64,000 bases of DNA from OLB6 sp964525565 (GCA_964525565.1 CAZGHI010000001.1:62001-126000); one strand, 5' to 3'. Shown: positions 9,982 through 19,060, numbered from the stretch's first letter. Program-made: numbers and translations. The notes: generated from the letters alone by a model not told the origin.

Positions 9982-10626
9982 GTGACTACTGAACAACAGC
10001 TGGCCGCAGAAGAGTCCGCAGCCGAAGATGCGGCAACAGTGCGTGAGGTATTACAGGGTAATATTAATGCCTTTGCCAAAATCGAGAAAAAGTACCGGCG
10101 GACCGTGAGCTTTCTCATTCGCAAAATGGTTCGCCACGATGAGGATGTGGAAGATCTCGTTCAGGATACGTTTGTAAAAGCATATCGTGCATTGCCGAGT
10201 TTCCAGTTTGAGTTCCAGTTTTCTCGTTGGCTGTTCAAGATCGCATCCAATGGCTGTATTGATTACCTGAGACGCAAACGCTTTCAAATGGTATCGATCG
10301 ACCAGCCTCTGCCAACGCAAGATGGAACAGAACTTACGATCGATCCTCCAGATCGAGGTCCTCTTCCGGTTGAAGCGTTGCTGGCTCAAGAGCGTGCGCA
10401 AATGCTCAAGTCAGCACTCGAAACACTGCCGGAAAAGTATAAGGTGGTGATCCGCATGCGGCACGAGGAAGAACTTGAATATCAAGAAATTGCTGAGAAG
10501 TTGGGACATCCGTTGGGTACAGTGAAAGCACACTTATTTCGGGCCCGAAAGTTGCTATATAAAAAATTAATGGTTCATGGTTCACATTTTGCAGAATACA
10601 TGCCGAACGATGAGGATGCTGAATGA
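9982..10626 (+). CDS. RNA polymerase sigma factor, ECF/sigma-70 family
   Basis: A 214-residue sigma factor with region 2 (VEDLVQDTFVKAYRALPSF, FSRWLFKIASNGCIDYLRRK) and region 4 (LPEKYKVVIRMRHEEELEYQ, EIAEKLGHPLGTVKAHLFRA), which recognise the -10 and -35 elements. It should direct RNA polymerase to a specific regulon; the signal is unknown and no anti-sigma gene is adjacent. The open frame extends back into tRNA-Ser, so the first usable start is the GTG at 9982. That GTG overlaps the stop of a 7-codon ORF (MATHITS, 9962-9985) in a GTGA junction, which may couple its translation. The exact start is therefore less certain than the function. It is followed by the LytR_C gene 22 bases downstream. 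Confidence 0.9.
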   Translation: MTTEQQLAAEESAAEDAATVREVLQGNINAFAKIEKKYRRTVSFLIRKMVRHDEDVEDLVQDTFVKAYRALPSFQFEFQFSRWLFKIASNGCIDYLRRKRFQMVSIDQPLPTQDGTELTIDPPDRGPLPVEALLAQERAQMLKSALETLPEKYKVVIRMRHEEELEYQEIAEKLGHPLGTVKAHLFRARKLLYKKLMVHGSHFAEYMPNDEDAE

Positions 10627-10648
10627 TTCAACAACAAACTGAGACGCT

Positions 10649-11092
10649 ATGAAGGGACGAAGTACTCGTAGTATTTGGCCAGTTCTCATGCTCGGTACTG
10701 CTACTATTATCGTCCTCACACTTCTCACCGCTTTCATAGTACGGCTGCTGAATCCTCCGATCCTTCCATTTGTTGAATCCGATGAACGGCATCCGACAAT
10801 CCAGATCAACATAGTCAATGCATCTGGAAAAAATGGCGCCGGTCGCACTGCAATGAAGTACCTCCGGGAACGGGGCTTTGACGTTGTTGAACTGTCAACA
10901 GATGATGATCGTAAAGATCACTCGTACATTATAGATCGTGTTGGCGACCGCATCACTGCCCTTAAGGTTGCTCGGGTTCTCGGCGTACCCGATAGTATGG
11001 TTGTGAGTGGAATTGACTCAATGCTGTTTGTAAATGCATCCGTAATACTCGGATCTGATCTCATTACTTTACACCCGTTTCAGGAATCATGA
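10649..11092 (+). CDS. LytR C-terminal domain protein, membrane-anchored
   Basis: A 147-residue protein with one N-terminal membrane segment (about residues 12-34) and a periplasmic LytR_C domain (about 52-145: INIVNASGKNGAGRTAMKYL, GFDVVELS, VARVLGVPDSMVV). This domain is common at the C-terminus of LytR-CpsA-Psr wall enzymes and also occurs alone, where its role is not well defined. It sits between the sigma factor gene (22 bases upstream) and rsfS (27 bases downstream) and is probably co-transcribed with them. No catalytic LCP domain is present, so an enzymatic role is unlikely. Confidence 0.8.
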   Translation: MKGRSTRSIWPVLMLGTATIIVLTLLTAFIVRLLNPPILPFVESDERHPTIQINIVNASGKNGAGRTAMKYLRERGFDVVELSTDDDRKDHSYIIDRVGDRITALKVARVLGVPDSMVVSGIDSMLFVNASVILGSDLITLHPFQES

Positions 11093-11119
11093 CCTTGTCT
11101 TGTAGCCTCATTAAAACCG

Positions 11120-11566
11120 ATGTCTCATCAATTGCAAAGGTTCCATTTGGTGACAACTAGGCGTCCACGATCAACGAAGGGTCGTGCAGTACTTTGTGCA
11201 CGACTGGCAAAGGATAAACAAGCCCACGACTTACTCCTACTGGATATGTCTGAATTGGACTCATCTCCAGCGGAGTTTTTTGTTGTAGCCACGGTAGATA
11301 GCGAGGCACAAATGCGTGCCGTTACCGATTCTATTCAACGGCATTGTAGAGATTTGGGGTTTGGATCACCTCGAGTTGATGGTTCTACATCATCAACATG
11401 GATGGTGCTGGATTACTTCGATGTGGTTGTTCATGTCATGCGGTCCGATGCGCGGATTCATTACAACCTAGAGCGTTTGTGGGGAGATGCAAAGTTGTAC
11501 GATATAACGGAGTCGGGTGCTGCTCGTGCTATTCGCACTATCCCCCGAAGGAGCGCCAGCGCGTGA
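11120..11566 (+). CDS. rsfS: Ribosomal silencing factor RsfS
   Basis: A 148-residue protein of the RsfS/Iojap family. It binds L14 on the 50S subunit and blocks joining with the 30S subunit under nutrient limitation. Family marks are LLLDMSELDSSPAEFFVVAT, the SPRVDGSTSSTWMVLDYFDV segment and VVHVMRSDARIHYNLERLWG. A basic stretch of about 30 residues precedes the domain. The stop TGA (11564-11566) overlaps the GTG start of argS (11563), so translation of the two is probably coupled. Confidence 0.92.
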   Translation: MSHQLQRFHLVTTRRPRSTKGRAVLCARLAKDKQAHDLLLLDMSELDSSPAEFFVVATVDSEAQMRAVTDSIQRHCRDLGFGSPRVDGSTSSTWMVLDYFDVVVHVMRSDARIHYNLERLWGDAKLYDITESGAARAIRTIPRRSASA

Positions 11567-13249
11567 TCCTACAAGACTTTGTTGAGCCGTCGCTACAACG
11601 CGCACTCAATCAGCTCGGCGTTGTACTCACTTCGCCAATACCGTACGAAATACCAAAGCAATCAGACTTCGGCCACCTGAGCACTACGATCGCACTCGGA
11701 CTGGCCAGGGAACTGCGAAAACCACCCCGCGTTATAGCCGAAGAGCTTGTTCGCTTGATGGGTTCTATTCCCATGGTGGATTCAATTGCCGTTGCTGGAG
11801 CAGGGTTTATCAATTTCACATTTGCACCAACGGCTTTTCATCGAATGTTGCTTGCACTTCATGAGTGTGACGACGCTATTGGCAGAAGCCAGGTTGGCAA
11901 CGGACTCTCCGTGAATGTGGAATACGTGAGCGCGAATCCAACGGGCCCTCTGCATGCAGGCCATGGACGCAACTGTGCCCTTGGTGATACCATTGCCAAT
12001 ATGTTGGAGTGGACGGGATATCACGTTACCCGTGAGTACTACTTTAACAATGCCGGCAACCAAATGAATAAGCTCGGTGAAAGTATTGCTGCTCGGGTAT
12101 GTGCATTGTTAAATGTTCCCGAATTTCTGCCCTTTCCGGACGATGGGTATCATGGTGACTACATTGTGACCATTGCACAAGCGCTGATAGCAGAACACAG
12201 AGATCTTCTCCAGAGATTCATTGACGAAGGAAACGTTGCATCCTTACGCGGCACGTGCAAAACAGCAGGTGAACAATGGTGCTTCGATAGCATAAAGAGT
12301 ACTCTGCATAAGCTAGGAATTTATCATGATGTTTTCTTTAACGAAGACTCACTATACACGTCAGGCAGAGTGGAAAGAACGGTACAACAATTGCGTAGCG
12401 CAGGCTTAGCATACGACAAAGATGGAGCCGTATGGTTTGCTCTCTCCCAGCTTGCGCAGGACGGCGAGCGCCAAGACAAGGTTATCATTAAAAGCTCAGG
12501 AGAGCCTACATATCGTTTACCCGATATCGCCTACCACGTTGAAAAGTTGGAAAGGGGCTATGACGCTCTTGTAGATATCTTTGGCGCAGACCATATAGCA
12601 ACCATACCCGATGTACTGTCTGGTGTAGAGGCACTGGGTTATGATGCAAATCGGGTGCGTGTTGTTATTCACCAGATGGTAACCTTCATTGAGAATGGCG
12701 AAGTTGTAAAGTTTTCGAAGCGTAGCGGGAAGAGTTTTACCTTAGACGAACTGATCGAAGAGGTGGGTGCAGATGTTGTACGCTTCTTCTTTGTTTTGGT
12801 GGAGCTGATGAACGTGCAGTCCATCTCTNNNNNNNNNNGATTTTGACCTGAACCTTGCGAAGGAAGAAGGAGAAAAGAACCCGGTTTTTTACCTTCAGTA
12901 TGCACATGCCCGCATATGTTCAGTTCTTCGCAGAGCCGAACAGTGGGTACCGTCAACTCAGAACATAAACCTGGAGCCCCTTCAACATCAGCGTGAAATT
13001 GAGCTGGTGGCAGCACTCAGTCGCTTTCGGTCTGTACTCGAGCGTGCAACAGAGGCTCTCGAACCTCACATTCTCACCGACTACCTGCGTGACGTAGCTA
13101 CCCTGTATCACCAGTTCTACCACGATTGCCGCATCCTTGGCTCTGAACCGTCGTTGGAAACAGCCCGATTACTCCTTGCAGATGTTACCCGTCGGGCGCT
13201 ACGCAACGGACTGAGCATCTTAGGTGTGCAAGCGCCGGAAACCATGTAA
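11563..13249 (+). CDS. argS: Arginyl-tRNA synthetase (assembly gap inside)
   Basis: Class I aminoacyl-tRNA synthetase charging tRNA-Arg. The HIGH-type motif is NPTGPLHAGHGRN (about 125-137), the KMSKS-type loop is FSKRSGKS (about 385), and the N-terminal Add1 domain (SDFGHLSTTIAL) is present. After the gap come FDLNLAKEEGEKNPVFYLQY and the anticodon-binding helical domain ending ALRNGLSILGVQAPETM. The GTG at 11563 overlaps the rsfS stop. A 10-N gap at 12829-12838 separates two parts whose frames do not agree with ten bases. Reading the left flank one frame over gives HL directly before the right flank's DFDLNLA, the usual ArgS motif, so the true gap may be near zero with a sequence error close by. 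I treat it as one intact gene. Confidence 0.9.
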
Positions 13250-13295
13250 AGAATTGTAAGTGTTTCCGCAGATATGTTCGCTGCGAATTACCCGC

Positions 13296-13853
13296 CTACG
13301 TATTCTGTTTCCATTTTATTGAACACCCTATACTAGGGTATTGCTCGCGTGAAACCGGCTGTCCATTGCAGATGCTGTCGAGTGCATCTCGTAAGTCAGA
13401 TCCGGTTACCGGCTTGCCATTCCCGGGAGTGCTATCGTCAAATCTTCCACGATACACACAGTGTAAGGTAGCATCGAATACGTAGAGGTCAGGCGTACAT
13501 GCGGCATCATATGCACGTGCAACGTCCTGCGAACTATCGAAGACGTATGGAAAAGGGAAGGCATATTTGCTGGCGAATGCCTTCATGTTATCCGGTGCAT
13601 CGTCAGGATAGGTTACAGGATCGTTAGAAGAGATGGCAATGAACCGAACCCCTTTTTTCTGGTACTCCGTTGCAAAGCGAACAAATTCCGTTATGATGTG
13701 CACAACGTAGGGGCAGTGATTGCATATGAAAGCAACAACAGTTGCTACTGCTGGGCTCCCTTCAAGACGTACCGCTTCGTTTGTAGTAACATCTGTGAGC
13801 GTAAAGTCGGGTGCACGCGTCCCCAATTCCATCATCGTTGATTTCAGTGCCAT
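13296..13853 (-). CDS. Thioredoxin-fold redoxin (AhpC/TSA-like) protein
   Basis: A 185-residue thioredoxin-fold protein: RAPDFTLTDV at the start, then FICNHCPYVVHI (about 42-53) with a CNHC active-site pair in place of CxxC of thioredoxin or the single Cys of peroxiredoxins, and a cis-Pro-like CTPDLYVFD (about 118). This matches the family often annotated as thioredoxin family protein or redoxin; its substrate is not established. No signal peptide is visible, so it should be cytoplasmic. It converges on argS and is divergent from the UPF0598-hotdog gene (52 bases between starts). Confidence 0.82.
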   Translation of the reverse strand: MALKSTMMELGTRAPDFTLTDVTTNEAVRLEGSPAVATVVAFICNHCPYVVHIITEFVRFATEYQKKGVRFIAISSNDPVTYPDDAPDNMKAFASKYAFPFPYVFDSSQDVARAYDAACTPDLYVFDATLHCVYRGRFDDSTPGNGKPVTGSDLRDALDSICNGQPVSREQYPSIGCSIKWKQNT

Positions 13854-13905
13854 GGTGCGAATTTCGTACGTTGAATTCTTATTGTCAGTACTACAATCAT
13901 AAGCA

Positions 13906-14775
13906 ATGTCGAGAGACTACTACTACGAACTTGACGCGTTAGGTAATCTTCGAATCGATGGGACCGTGCAGACCGATCCGTGGTTTGTTGATTTTTTCTT
14001 TCGCAGGCTTGCGCCAACAGCGAACCCGCATTACCCGGACTATCCATACGTAACAAGATGCGGCGATGAAATGAACTATCTGAAGCCTGCTGACACTCCC
14101 ATTGTGTACACAGGATTCGACGGTGTCCGCCTTTATTACGCTCATTCACTGAATGTGCCATTTCACCCGAATAAACTTTCTTACTCGGAAAACGGCGTAC
14201 TCTATCATTGGGCGCATGTTGGAGAACGTGGTCGGATTATCCCTCAGGTGGCTATGGCGATTGCCCATCATATTGAACCGTGGGGACCTTACTATGCATT
14301 TCGAGATCAACATCGGCGACGGCTGATTCCCCTTACACCAATTGAACGTGCACAGGACATTACCTTTCTTCGGCCAAAAGAACAAAATCAATGTGTTGTT
14401 TGCGGCGAAGCAAACCCAAACTCGTTTTTACTGACCTTCGTATTTGATCATCGTACACGAAGTGTTCGAACGTACATCCGTCCCGACGAGCGCATGCAGG
14501 GATCCTTAGGATCGGTTCATGGAGGAAGTATTTCACAGCTCTTAGATGAAACCATGGGGAAATGCATAAGCGTTCAGGGTATTCGGGCTCCTACGGCACA
14601 GTTGAACGTTCGATTTCGGTCTCCGATGGTTCTCGAGCGGGAGTATGAGGTCCGCGCCAACATCAGAAATGTACAAGGCCGAAAGTTCTTCGTATCTGGA
14701 GAAATACTTGATTCCGTTGATTCGTCTGTAGTCGCCGACGCTGAAGCACTCTTTATTGCACAGACAACATCGTGA
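13906..14775 (+). CDS. UPF0598 (DUF4505)-hotdog thioesterase fusion protein
   Basis: A 289-residue protein with two recognisable parts. Residues 1 to about 150 match the UPF0598/DUF4505 pattern known from human C8orf82 and bacterial homologues: YYYELDALGNLRID, FVDFFFRRLAPT, YPYVTRCGDEMNYL, DTPIVYTGF, LNVPFHPNKL, NGVLYHWA. Residues about 162-289 are a PaaI/THEM4-type hotdog domain: QCVVCGEANPNSFLLTF, GSVHGGSISQLLDETMGK, QLNVRFRSPM. The hotdog half suggests acyl-CoA thioester hydrolysis or binding; the N-terminal function is unknown. The TGA overlaps the GTG start of the metallophosphoesterase gene, so the two are probably translated together. No signal peptide. Family assignment is from recalled motifs. 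Confidence 0.8.
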   Translation: MSRDYYYELDALGNLRIDGTVQTDPWFVDFFFRRLAPTANPHYPDYPYVTRCGDEMNYLKPADTPIVYTGFDGVRLYYAHSLNVPFHPNKLSYSENGVLYHWAHVGERGRIIPQVAMAIAHHIEPWGPYYAFRDQHRRRLIPLTPIERAQDITFLRPKEQNQCVVCGEANPNSFLLTFVFDHRTRSVRTYIRPDERMQGSLGSVHGGSISQLLDETMGKCISVQGIRAPTAQLNVRFRSPMVLEREYEVRANIRNVQGRKFFVSGEILDSVDSSVVADAEALFIAQTTS

Positions 14776-16055
14776 ATTCATCAAACATTGTTTTGTTCAG
14801 TATTGTTCTGGGTCTTGTATTCGTAACCCTCGACGCCTACTTTCTGAACAGATTTCAGCATTTTGCCAGAAAGCATGCACTGAATCCATTGTGGGTGCGC
14901 GTACTTTGGATCGTGGGTGCATGCGCTGCTATGCTCTACGTATATGTTGCTTGGCGGCGGCACCTTTTCCGACTTGATGGTCTGGACCTACCATTATTTA
15001 TGGCCGTCTGCCTCTGGTATCTGCCAAAACTGCCAATTGCCATTATTCTTTTTTTCATACAAGCAGGCAGGTGGTTGCGTTCAGCATTTCGGAACGTAGC
15101 GAGAACGCTGACGGCAAAAAAGAATGTTGATGCCGATGGCAATGCTGCAAGCACTCTGCCAAGTCCGTCACGAAGGAGTCTGCTGGGAAAGGCTGCCTGG
15201 AGTGTTGCTTCGGTTCCATATGTAATTGTTGCCAATGGCATGCTCAACACGCTATACGACTTTACCATTCTGCATGAAGAGATTACGCTATTAGGGCTAC
15301 CTAAGACGATGGATGGTTTTCGCTTGTGTCAGATAAGCGACCTACATGCCGGATCGTTCCCGGATCGTTTGCCTTTTCAGAAGGCTGTTAGTATGATCTT
15401 GTCAGAACGACCTGATGCTGTTGTTATTACCGGCGACTTTGTAAATGCACACCCTAATGAAATGGCGATTATCTCATCGGAACTTCGGAGATTAACAAAT
15501 GCTGTTCCGGTATTTGGAACTCTTGGGAACCACGACCATTACAATTCGCCTTCTGACCATGAGCGGTTAATTTCAATGATACGGAATACGGGCATTGACC
15601 TTTTAAATAATGAACACCGAATAATCGGAGACAGAAGTGGTTGCTTCATTCTAGCCGGTATTGATAATGTTGGATTCCGGCAGAACTTCGGCGACCTTGA
15701 TAAAGCATTGCAGAACATGGATGGAACAGATCCCGTTGTTCTATTGGCACACGATCCTACATTTTGGGATAAGTCTGTTGTTGGAAGATACTCAATACCG
15801 CTAATGCTTAGCGGCCACACACATGGAGGTCAGGTGAGTTTTGGTATTCCGGGTCTTCAGCTTTCGCCGGCCAGCTTTGTGTATGAACAAGTAGCTGGCC
15901 GATATCAAAAAGGAGAACAGATTCTGTATGTAAATAGAGGTCTCGGTACAGTTGGCCCACCTCTCCGAATCGGGATACCTCCGGAGATTACCATCATCAC
16001 ATTGCGCGCGCCATTATACTCGGACAATGTGGCATACATGACTTCTTCGTCGTGA
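14772..16055 (+). CDS. Membrane-anchored metallophosphoesterase (YkuE/YaeI-like)
   Basis: A 427-residue calcineurin-like phosphoesterase. The N-terminal third has about three membrane helices (about 5-22, 40-60, 66-92) and a further hydrophobic stretch near 140-155. The catalytic domain follows: QISDLHAGSFPD (about 188, D-x-H), ITGDFVNAHP, LGNHDHYNS (about 254), LLAHDP and LSGHTHGGQVSFGIP (about 345), which together supply the two-metal site. YkuE-type enzymes act on phospholipid-like or pyrophosphate substrates, but this one's substrate is unknown. The start GTG overlaps the previous gene's stop. Confidence 0.9.
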   Translation: MNSSNIVLFSIVLGLVFVTLDAYFLNRFQHFARKHALNPLWVRVLWIVGACAAMLYVYVAWRRHLFRLDGLDLPLFMAVCLWYLPKLPIAIILFFIQAGRWLRSAFRNVARTLTAKKNVDADGNAASTLPSPSRRSLLGKAAWSVASVPYVIVANGMLNTLYDFTILHEEITLLGLPKTMDGFRLCQISDLHAGSFPDRLPFQKAVSMILSERPDAVVITGDFVNAHPNEMAIISSELRRLTNAVPVFGTLGNHDHYNSPSDHERLISMIRNTGIDLLNNEHRIIGDRSGCFILAGIDNVGFRQNFGDLDKALQNMDGTDPVVLLAHDPTFWDKSVVGRYSIPLMLSGHTHGGQVSFGIPGLQLSPASFVYEQVAGRYQKGEQILYVNRGLGTVGPPLRIGIPPEITIITLRAPLYSDNVAYMTSSS

Positions 16056-16082
16056 CGGGCTGACCGCTACTCCGTGCACAAA

Positions 16083-16103
16083 AAGATGCGCATAAAGCAT
16101 CTT
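16083..16103 (-). terminator. Rho-independent terminator after the M20 hydrolase gene
   Basis: A 7-bp stem (AAGATGC/GCATCTT) with a 7-base loop. Read on the - strand it is followed by TTTTTG and begins 3 bases after the TAG stop of the M20 amidohydrolase. It lies between two convergent genes. Confidence 0.75.
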
Positions 16104-16106
16104 CAG

Positions 16107-17282
16107 CTAGTCTGTGGCCAGGTACCGCATAGCTACCGCAGCCAGCATCTGTGCTCCTTTTATCATTGCCGACTCGTCGGGTGAAAATCTAGGGTGGTGG
16201 AGGCCAGCGCTGACGGTACTGTTGCTTGGGCGTCCTCCTAGCATCCAAAAACAGGATGGGATAATTTCGGCGTAGTAAGAGAAGTCTTCTGCCCACATCT
16301 TGGGCTCAAACTCACGAACGTACCCATCTCCAAAGACCTCTTCTGCCACCGACCGTGCGAATGCCGTTGCATGAGCATTGTTAACAAGTGGAGGGTACCC
16401 TTTTGTGATTTCAACGTGACTTGTACATTGAAACAATGCACAATAGTCACGTACTTGCTCGGTTATCACCTTCCATGCCTCTTCCCGCCACGCACTGTCG
16501 AACGATCGTAGTGTGCCCTGTAATACAACAGACTCCGGTATTACGTTGAAGGTGGTGCCACCATGGAAACTGGTTATCGTTAATACACTCGGTACGAGTG
16601 GATTCTTCATTCGTGAGAGAACACCCTGAAGGTGTTGCACCAGACCTGCGGCAGTAAACAACGGATCGTGTCCTTTATGCGGTTGAGCTGCGTGGGCCCC
16701 AAAACCGTGTATCGAAATTGTTAATTCATCTGCCGATGCCATCATCGGTCCACTCACAAAGGATATCACTCCACTTTCCTGATCGGGATCGATATGCTGA
16801 CCGAACATTGCTTGCGGACGCGGCGAATCGAGAGCCCCTTCCGCAATCAGTAAGCTGGCGCCGCCTGGTGACTTTTCTTCGCCTGGCTGGAACACCAGGA
16901 CCACAGTGCCACCTAACTGTGATTCGTTCTCTTTTAGCAAACGAGCAGCACCTAAGAGCATGGCAGTGTGAGTGTCATGTCCACAAGCATGCATTACTCC
17001 AGGATTCTGTGAAGCAAATGGAAGGTTCGTTTCTTCGGTTATTGGGAGTGCGTCAATATCAGCTCTAAGACCAACGCACTTTGTTCCCGAGCCGATGGTT
17101 GCAATAGTTCCTGTAGTTGCCGCAATTCTATACGGAATGGCCAGCTCGTCAAGTTGTGCTCGAATGAATGAACTTGTTTGAACTTCCTGGAAGCTTAGCT
17201 CAGGATATTCGTGGAGCCGCCGACGCGTTTGGATGAGGTAGTTCACAAACTCTGGAGTTGCTGCATCCGTAATTGATTGCAT
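16107..17282 (-). CDS. M20-family amidohydrolase (N-acyl-amino-acid / hippurate hydrolase type)
   Basis: A 391-residue zinc peptidase-fold hydrolase that removes acyl groups from amino acids or related amides. Signatures are RRRLHEYPELSFQEVQTS, GLRADIDALPI (metal Asp), HACGHDTHTAMLLGAA (metal His), VFQPGEEKSPGGA (catalytic and metal Glu) and GLHHPRFSPDE. Adjacent dapF makes an N-acyl-diaminopimelate deacylase role tempting, but many M20 enzymes look the same, so this is only inference. The frame is open back to 17315; the ATG at 17282 leaves 7 bases after the dapF stop, while the ATGs at 17315 or 17303 would overlap dapF. A terminator follows the TAG. Confidence 0.88.
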   Translation of the reverse strand: MQSITDAATPEFVNYLIQTRRRLHEYPELSFQEVQTSSFIRAQLDELAIPYRIAATTGTIATIGSGTKCVGLRADIDALPITEETNLPFASQNPGVMHACGHDTHTAMLLGAARLLKENESQLGGTVVLVFQPGEEKSPGGASLLIAEGALDSPRPQAMFGQHIDPDQESGVISFVSGPMMASADELTISIHGFGAHAAQPHKGHDPLFTAAGLVQHLQGVLSRMKNPLVPSVLTITSFHGGTTFNVIPESVVLQGTLRSFDSAWREEAWKVITEQVRDYCALFQCTSHVEITKGYPPLVNNAHATAFARSVAEEVFGDGYVREFEPKMWAEDFSYYAEIIPSCFWMLGGRPSNSTVSAGLHHPRFSPDESAMIKGAQMLAAVAMRYLATD

Positions 17283-17289
17283 CGTTGTT

Positions 17290-18120
17290 TTATTCAGAAT
17301 CATACTTGGCATCACCTGTGAGATCTATACTTGTAATGGTATCACCGTCGTGATTAATGGTTACTGTGAGGGGGCGTTGACTTGGCGGCATCAGCATAAT
17401 CTGATCGGGTGTGCGATGGGTTCTCCACAAGGCAATAGCCGAAGCTACAGCACCGGTGCCACAAGCACCGGTGATCGCTTCGACTCCGCGCTCAAACGTA
17501 GCAATGTTTACCTTTCCTGATTCTGTTACTTCAACCATGTTAACGTTACAGCCGCGCGGAAAAACAGGATGGTGGCGAATGGCCATGACGGAACGATGCG
17601 TATCTGACAATGGCATGTCGATTACCGCATGGTCGCTTTGAACGAATACATAATACACAGAAAAGTCAACATCACGCAGTGAGCCGGGAGCATACTCTTG
17701 CTCTTGCAGCGGGGAGGGAAGTCGAACTGTGATCTGGTCCATAGTCTCAGATGCGGTGAAAGCCGTGTACTCAACACCATTCAGCACAAACACGATTTGA
17801 TTGTGTTCGAGAACACTTCCATTGTCTAGCGCAAATCGTACAGCGCAGCGGGCACCGTTGCCACACATCATGCCGTAGGAACCGTCGGGGTTGTAGTAAT
17901 CACATATAAACGAATGTGATTTCGGGTCAATTACGAGAATGCCTTCTACATTCTTGTTGTCTGGCCTTGGCAGTGTTCGTATCAACGTTGGGACGACCTC
18001 CACAGCCGAGTTCGGTGCCAGCCCTATCGCTTCTGCTTCTTTTCGGAGACCCACGATAAATGTATTTCCGGCGCCGGACATATGACGCCAACCATCGGAT
18101 CGAATGTTCACTATGCACAC
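17290..18120 (-). CDS. dapF: Diaminopimelate epimerase
   Basis: Converts LL- to meso-diaminopimelate, the last step before lysine and the peptidoglycan cross-link residue. The 276-residue chain has the family start RHMSGAGNTFIVG, the first catalytic cysteine in MMCGNGARCAVRF (about 76-88) and the second in TGACGTGAVASAIALW (about 217). No signal peptide. It is flanked by the inositol-phosphatase-like gene 31 bases upstream and the M20 hydrolase just downstream on the same strand, suggesting an operon. It implies meso-DAP-type peptidoglycan, in line with the LD-carboxypeptidase and NamZ genes in this window. Confidence 0.95.
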   Translation of the reverse strand: MCIVNIRSDGWRHMSGAGNTFIVGLRKEAEAIGLAPNSAVEVVPTLIRTLPRPDNKNVEGILVIDPKSHSFICDYYNPDGSYGMMCGNGARCAVRFALDNGSVLEHNQIVFVLNGVEYTAFTASETMDQITVRLPSPLQEQEYAPGSLRDVDFSVYYVFVQSDHAVIDMPLSDTHRSVMAIRHHPVFPRGCNVNMVEVTESGKVNIATFERGVEAITGACGTGAVASAIALWRTHRTPDQIMLMPPSQRPLTVTINHDGDTITSIDLTGDAKYDSE

Positions 18121-18151
18121 ATAGGAAAGGTGGATGTAGCAGTGTTATTGA

Positions 18152-18961
18152 TTATGACGATGAAAGAAGGTTTATGAGTTCCTGGTGTATAGTTCCATTC
18201 GAAGCTACAATACTGTTCCGCTCAAGCACAAACGGCTGGTTCGCATAGTGTGTTACAGAACCGCCAGCTTCGCGAACCATCAGCGCGCCTGCCGCCATGT
18301 CCCAAGGCTGCAAACGGACTTCGAAGTATCCATCAAATCTGCCGGCAGCAGTGTACGCTAGATCGAGAGCAGCAGAGCCTAACCGTCGGACGGGTAATCC
18401 CAGCCGAAGGAGGGATGCAAACTGCTCGATGCAGCGGTCCGGATTCTCGCTTACATCGTATGGGAAGCCAGTTACCAACATGCTATCAGCTAAGGTAGCG
18501 GTTGATGAAACCTGTAAACGACGGTTATGTAACCAAGCGCCTTTTCCACGAATGGTGGAAAACAGCTCGCCAATCATGGGTGCATAAATCACACCAAGAG
18601 TAATGTTACCCTCCACAACGGCAGCGATGCTAACGCAAAATATCGGGATACCATGTGCAAAGTTTACTGTTCCATCCAGTGGATCTACAACCCATGTGAG
18701 TGCACGTGAACCATCGCGATGCCCGCCTTCCTCACCCAAAAACGAAGAGTTGGGAATCAATGATGTCAATTGTTCGTGAAGAAAACTCTCTACGCGGATG
18801 TCAAATTCGGTTACAAGGTTGTGGCGGCCGGATTTGGACTGTACACTCATCGAGCTGCCGAATCCATCACGGAGGATTGCTCCCGCTGCTACTGCAATGC
18901 TGCATACTTTACTCAACAATTCATCTTCANNNNNNNNNNNNNNNNNNNNNCGTTCATGCAC
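18152..18961 (-). CDS. Inositol monophosphatase-family phosphatase (5' end next to assembly gap)
   Basis: A Li-sensitive-type phosphatase (SuhB/IMPase fold) acting on inositol phosphate, fructose-1,6-bisphosphate or PAP. Metal-binding signatures are FLGEEGG, WVVDPLDGTVNFAHG and, near the C-terminus, LQPWDMAAGALMVREAGG; LVTEFDIRVE precedes the first metal Glu. Substrate choice cannot be made from these motifs. A gap of 21 N (18930-18950) lies within the first dozen codons, so the start near 18961 is uncertain. It reads toward dapF and is divergent from the polysaccharide-export gene at 19061. Confidence 0.85.
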   Translation of the reverse strand: MHEXXXXXXXXEDELLSKVCSIAVAAGAILRDGFGSSMSVQSKSGRHNLVTEFDIRVESFLHEQLTSLIPNSSFLGEEGGHRDGSRALTWVVDPLDGTVNFAHGIPIFCVSIAAVVEGNITLGVIYAPMIGELFSTIRGKGAWLHNRRLQVSSTATLADSMLVTGFPYDVSENPDRCIEQFASLLRLGLPVRRLGSAALDLAYTAAGRFDGYFEVRLQPWDMAAGALMVREAGGSVTHYANQPFVLERNSIVASNGTIHQELINLLSSS

Positions 18962-19060
18962 ATGCGTAACTGGATAGCTGCGTGCTCTGAAACACCAGCT
19001 TCATCGTTCCAATGTGAATGGCGACAGTATCTCGTTGCAGGTTAATATCTTTGTAGCTTC

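Noticed and set aside
9706..9996. 96-residue and 63-residue - strand ORFs (RKGRDSNPRYRFQ, AGFEPAVPFPVHTLS) over the tRNA
   Set aside because: These are the familiar spurious translations of antisense tRNA-Ser and reflect tRNA sequence, not proteins.
19046..19053. TATCTTTG as a promoter -7 box for the Wza-like gene
   Set aside because: It matches TAnnTTTG but is only 7 bases from the ATG and has no TTG at the right distance upstream.
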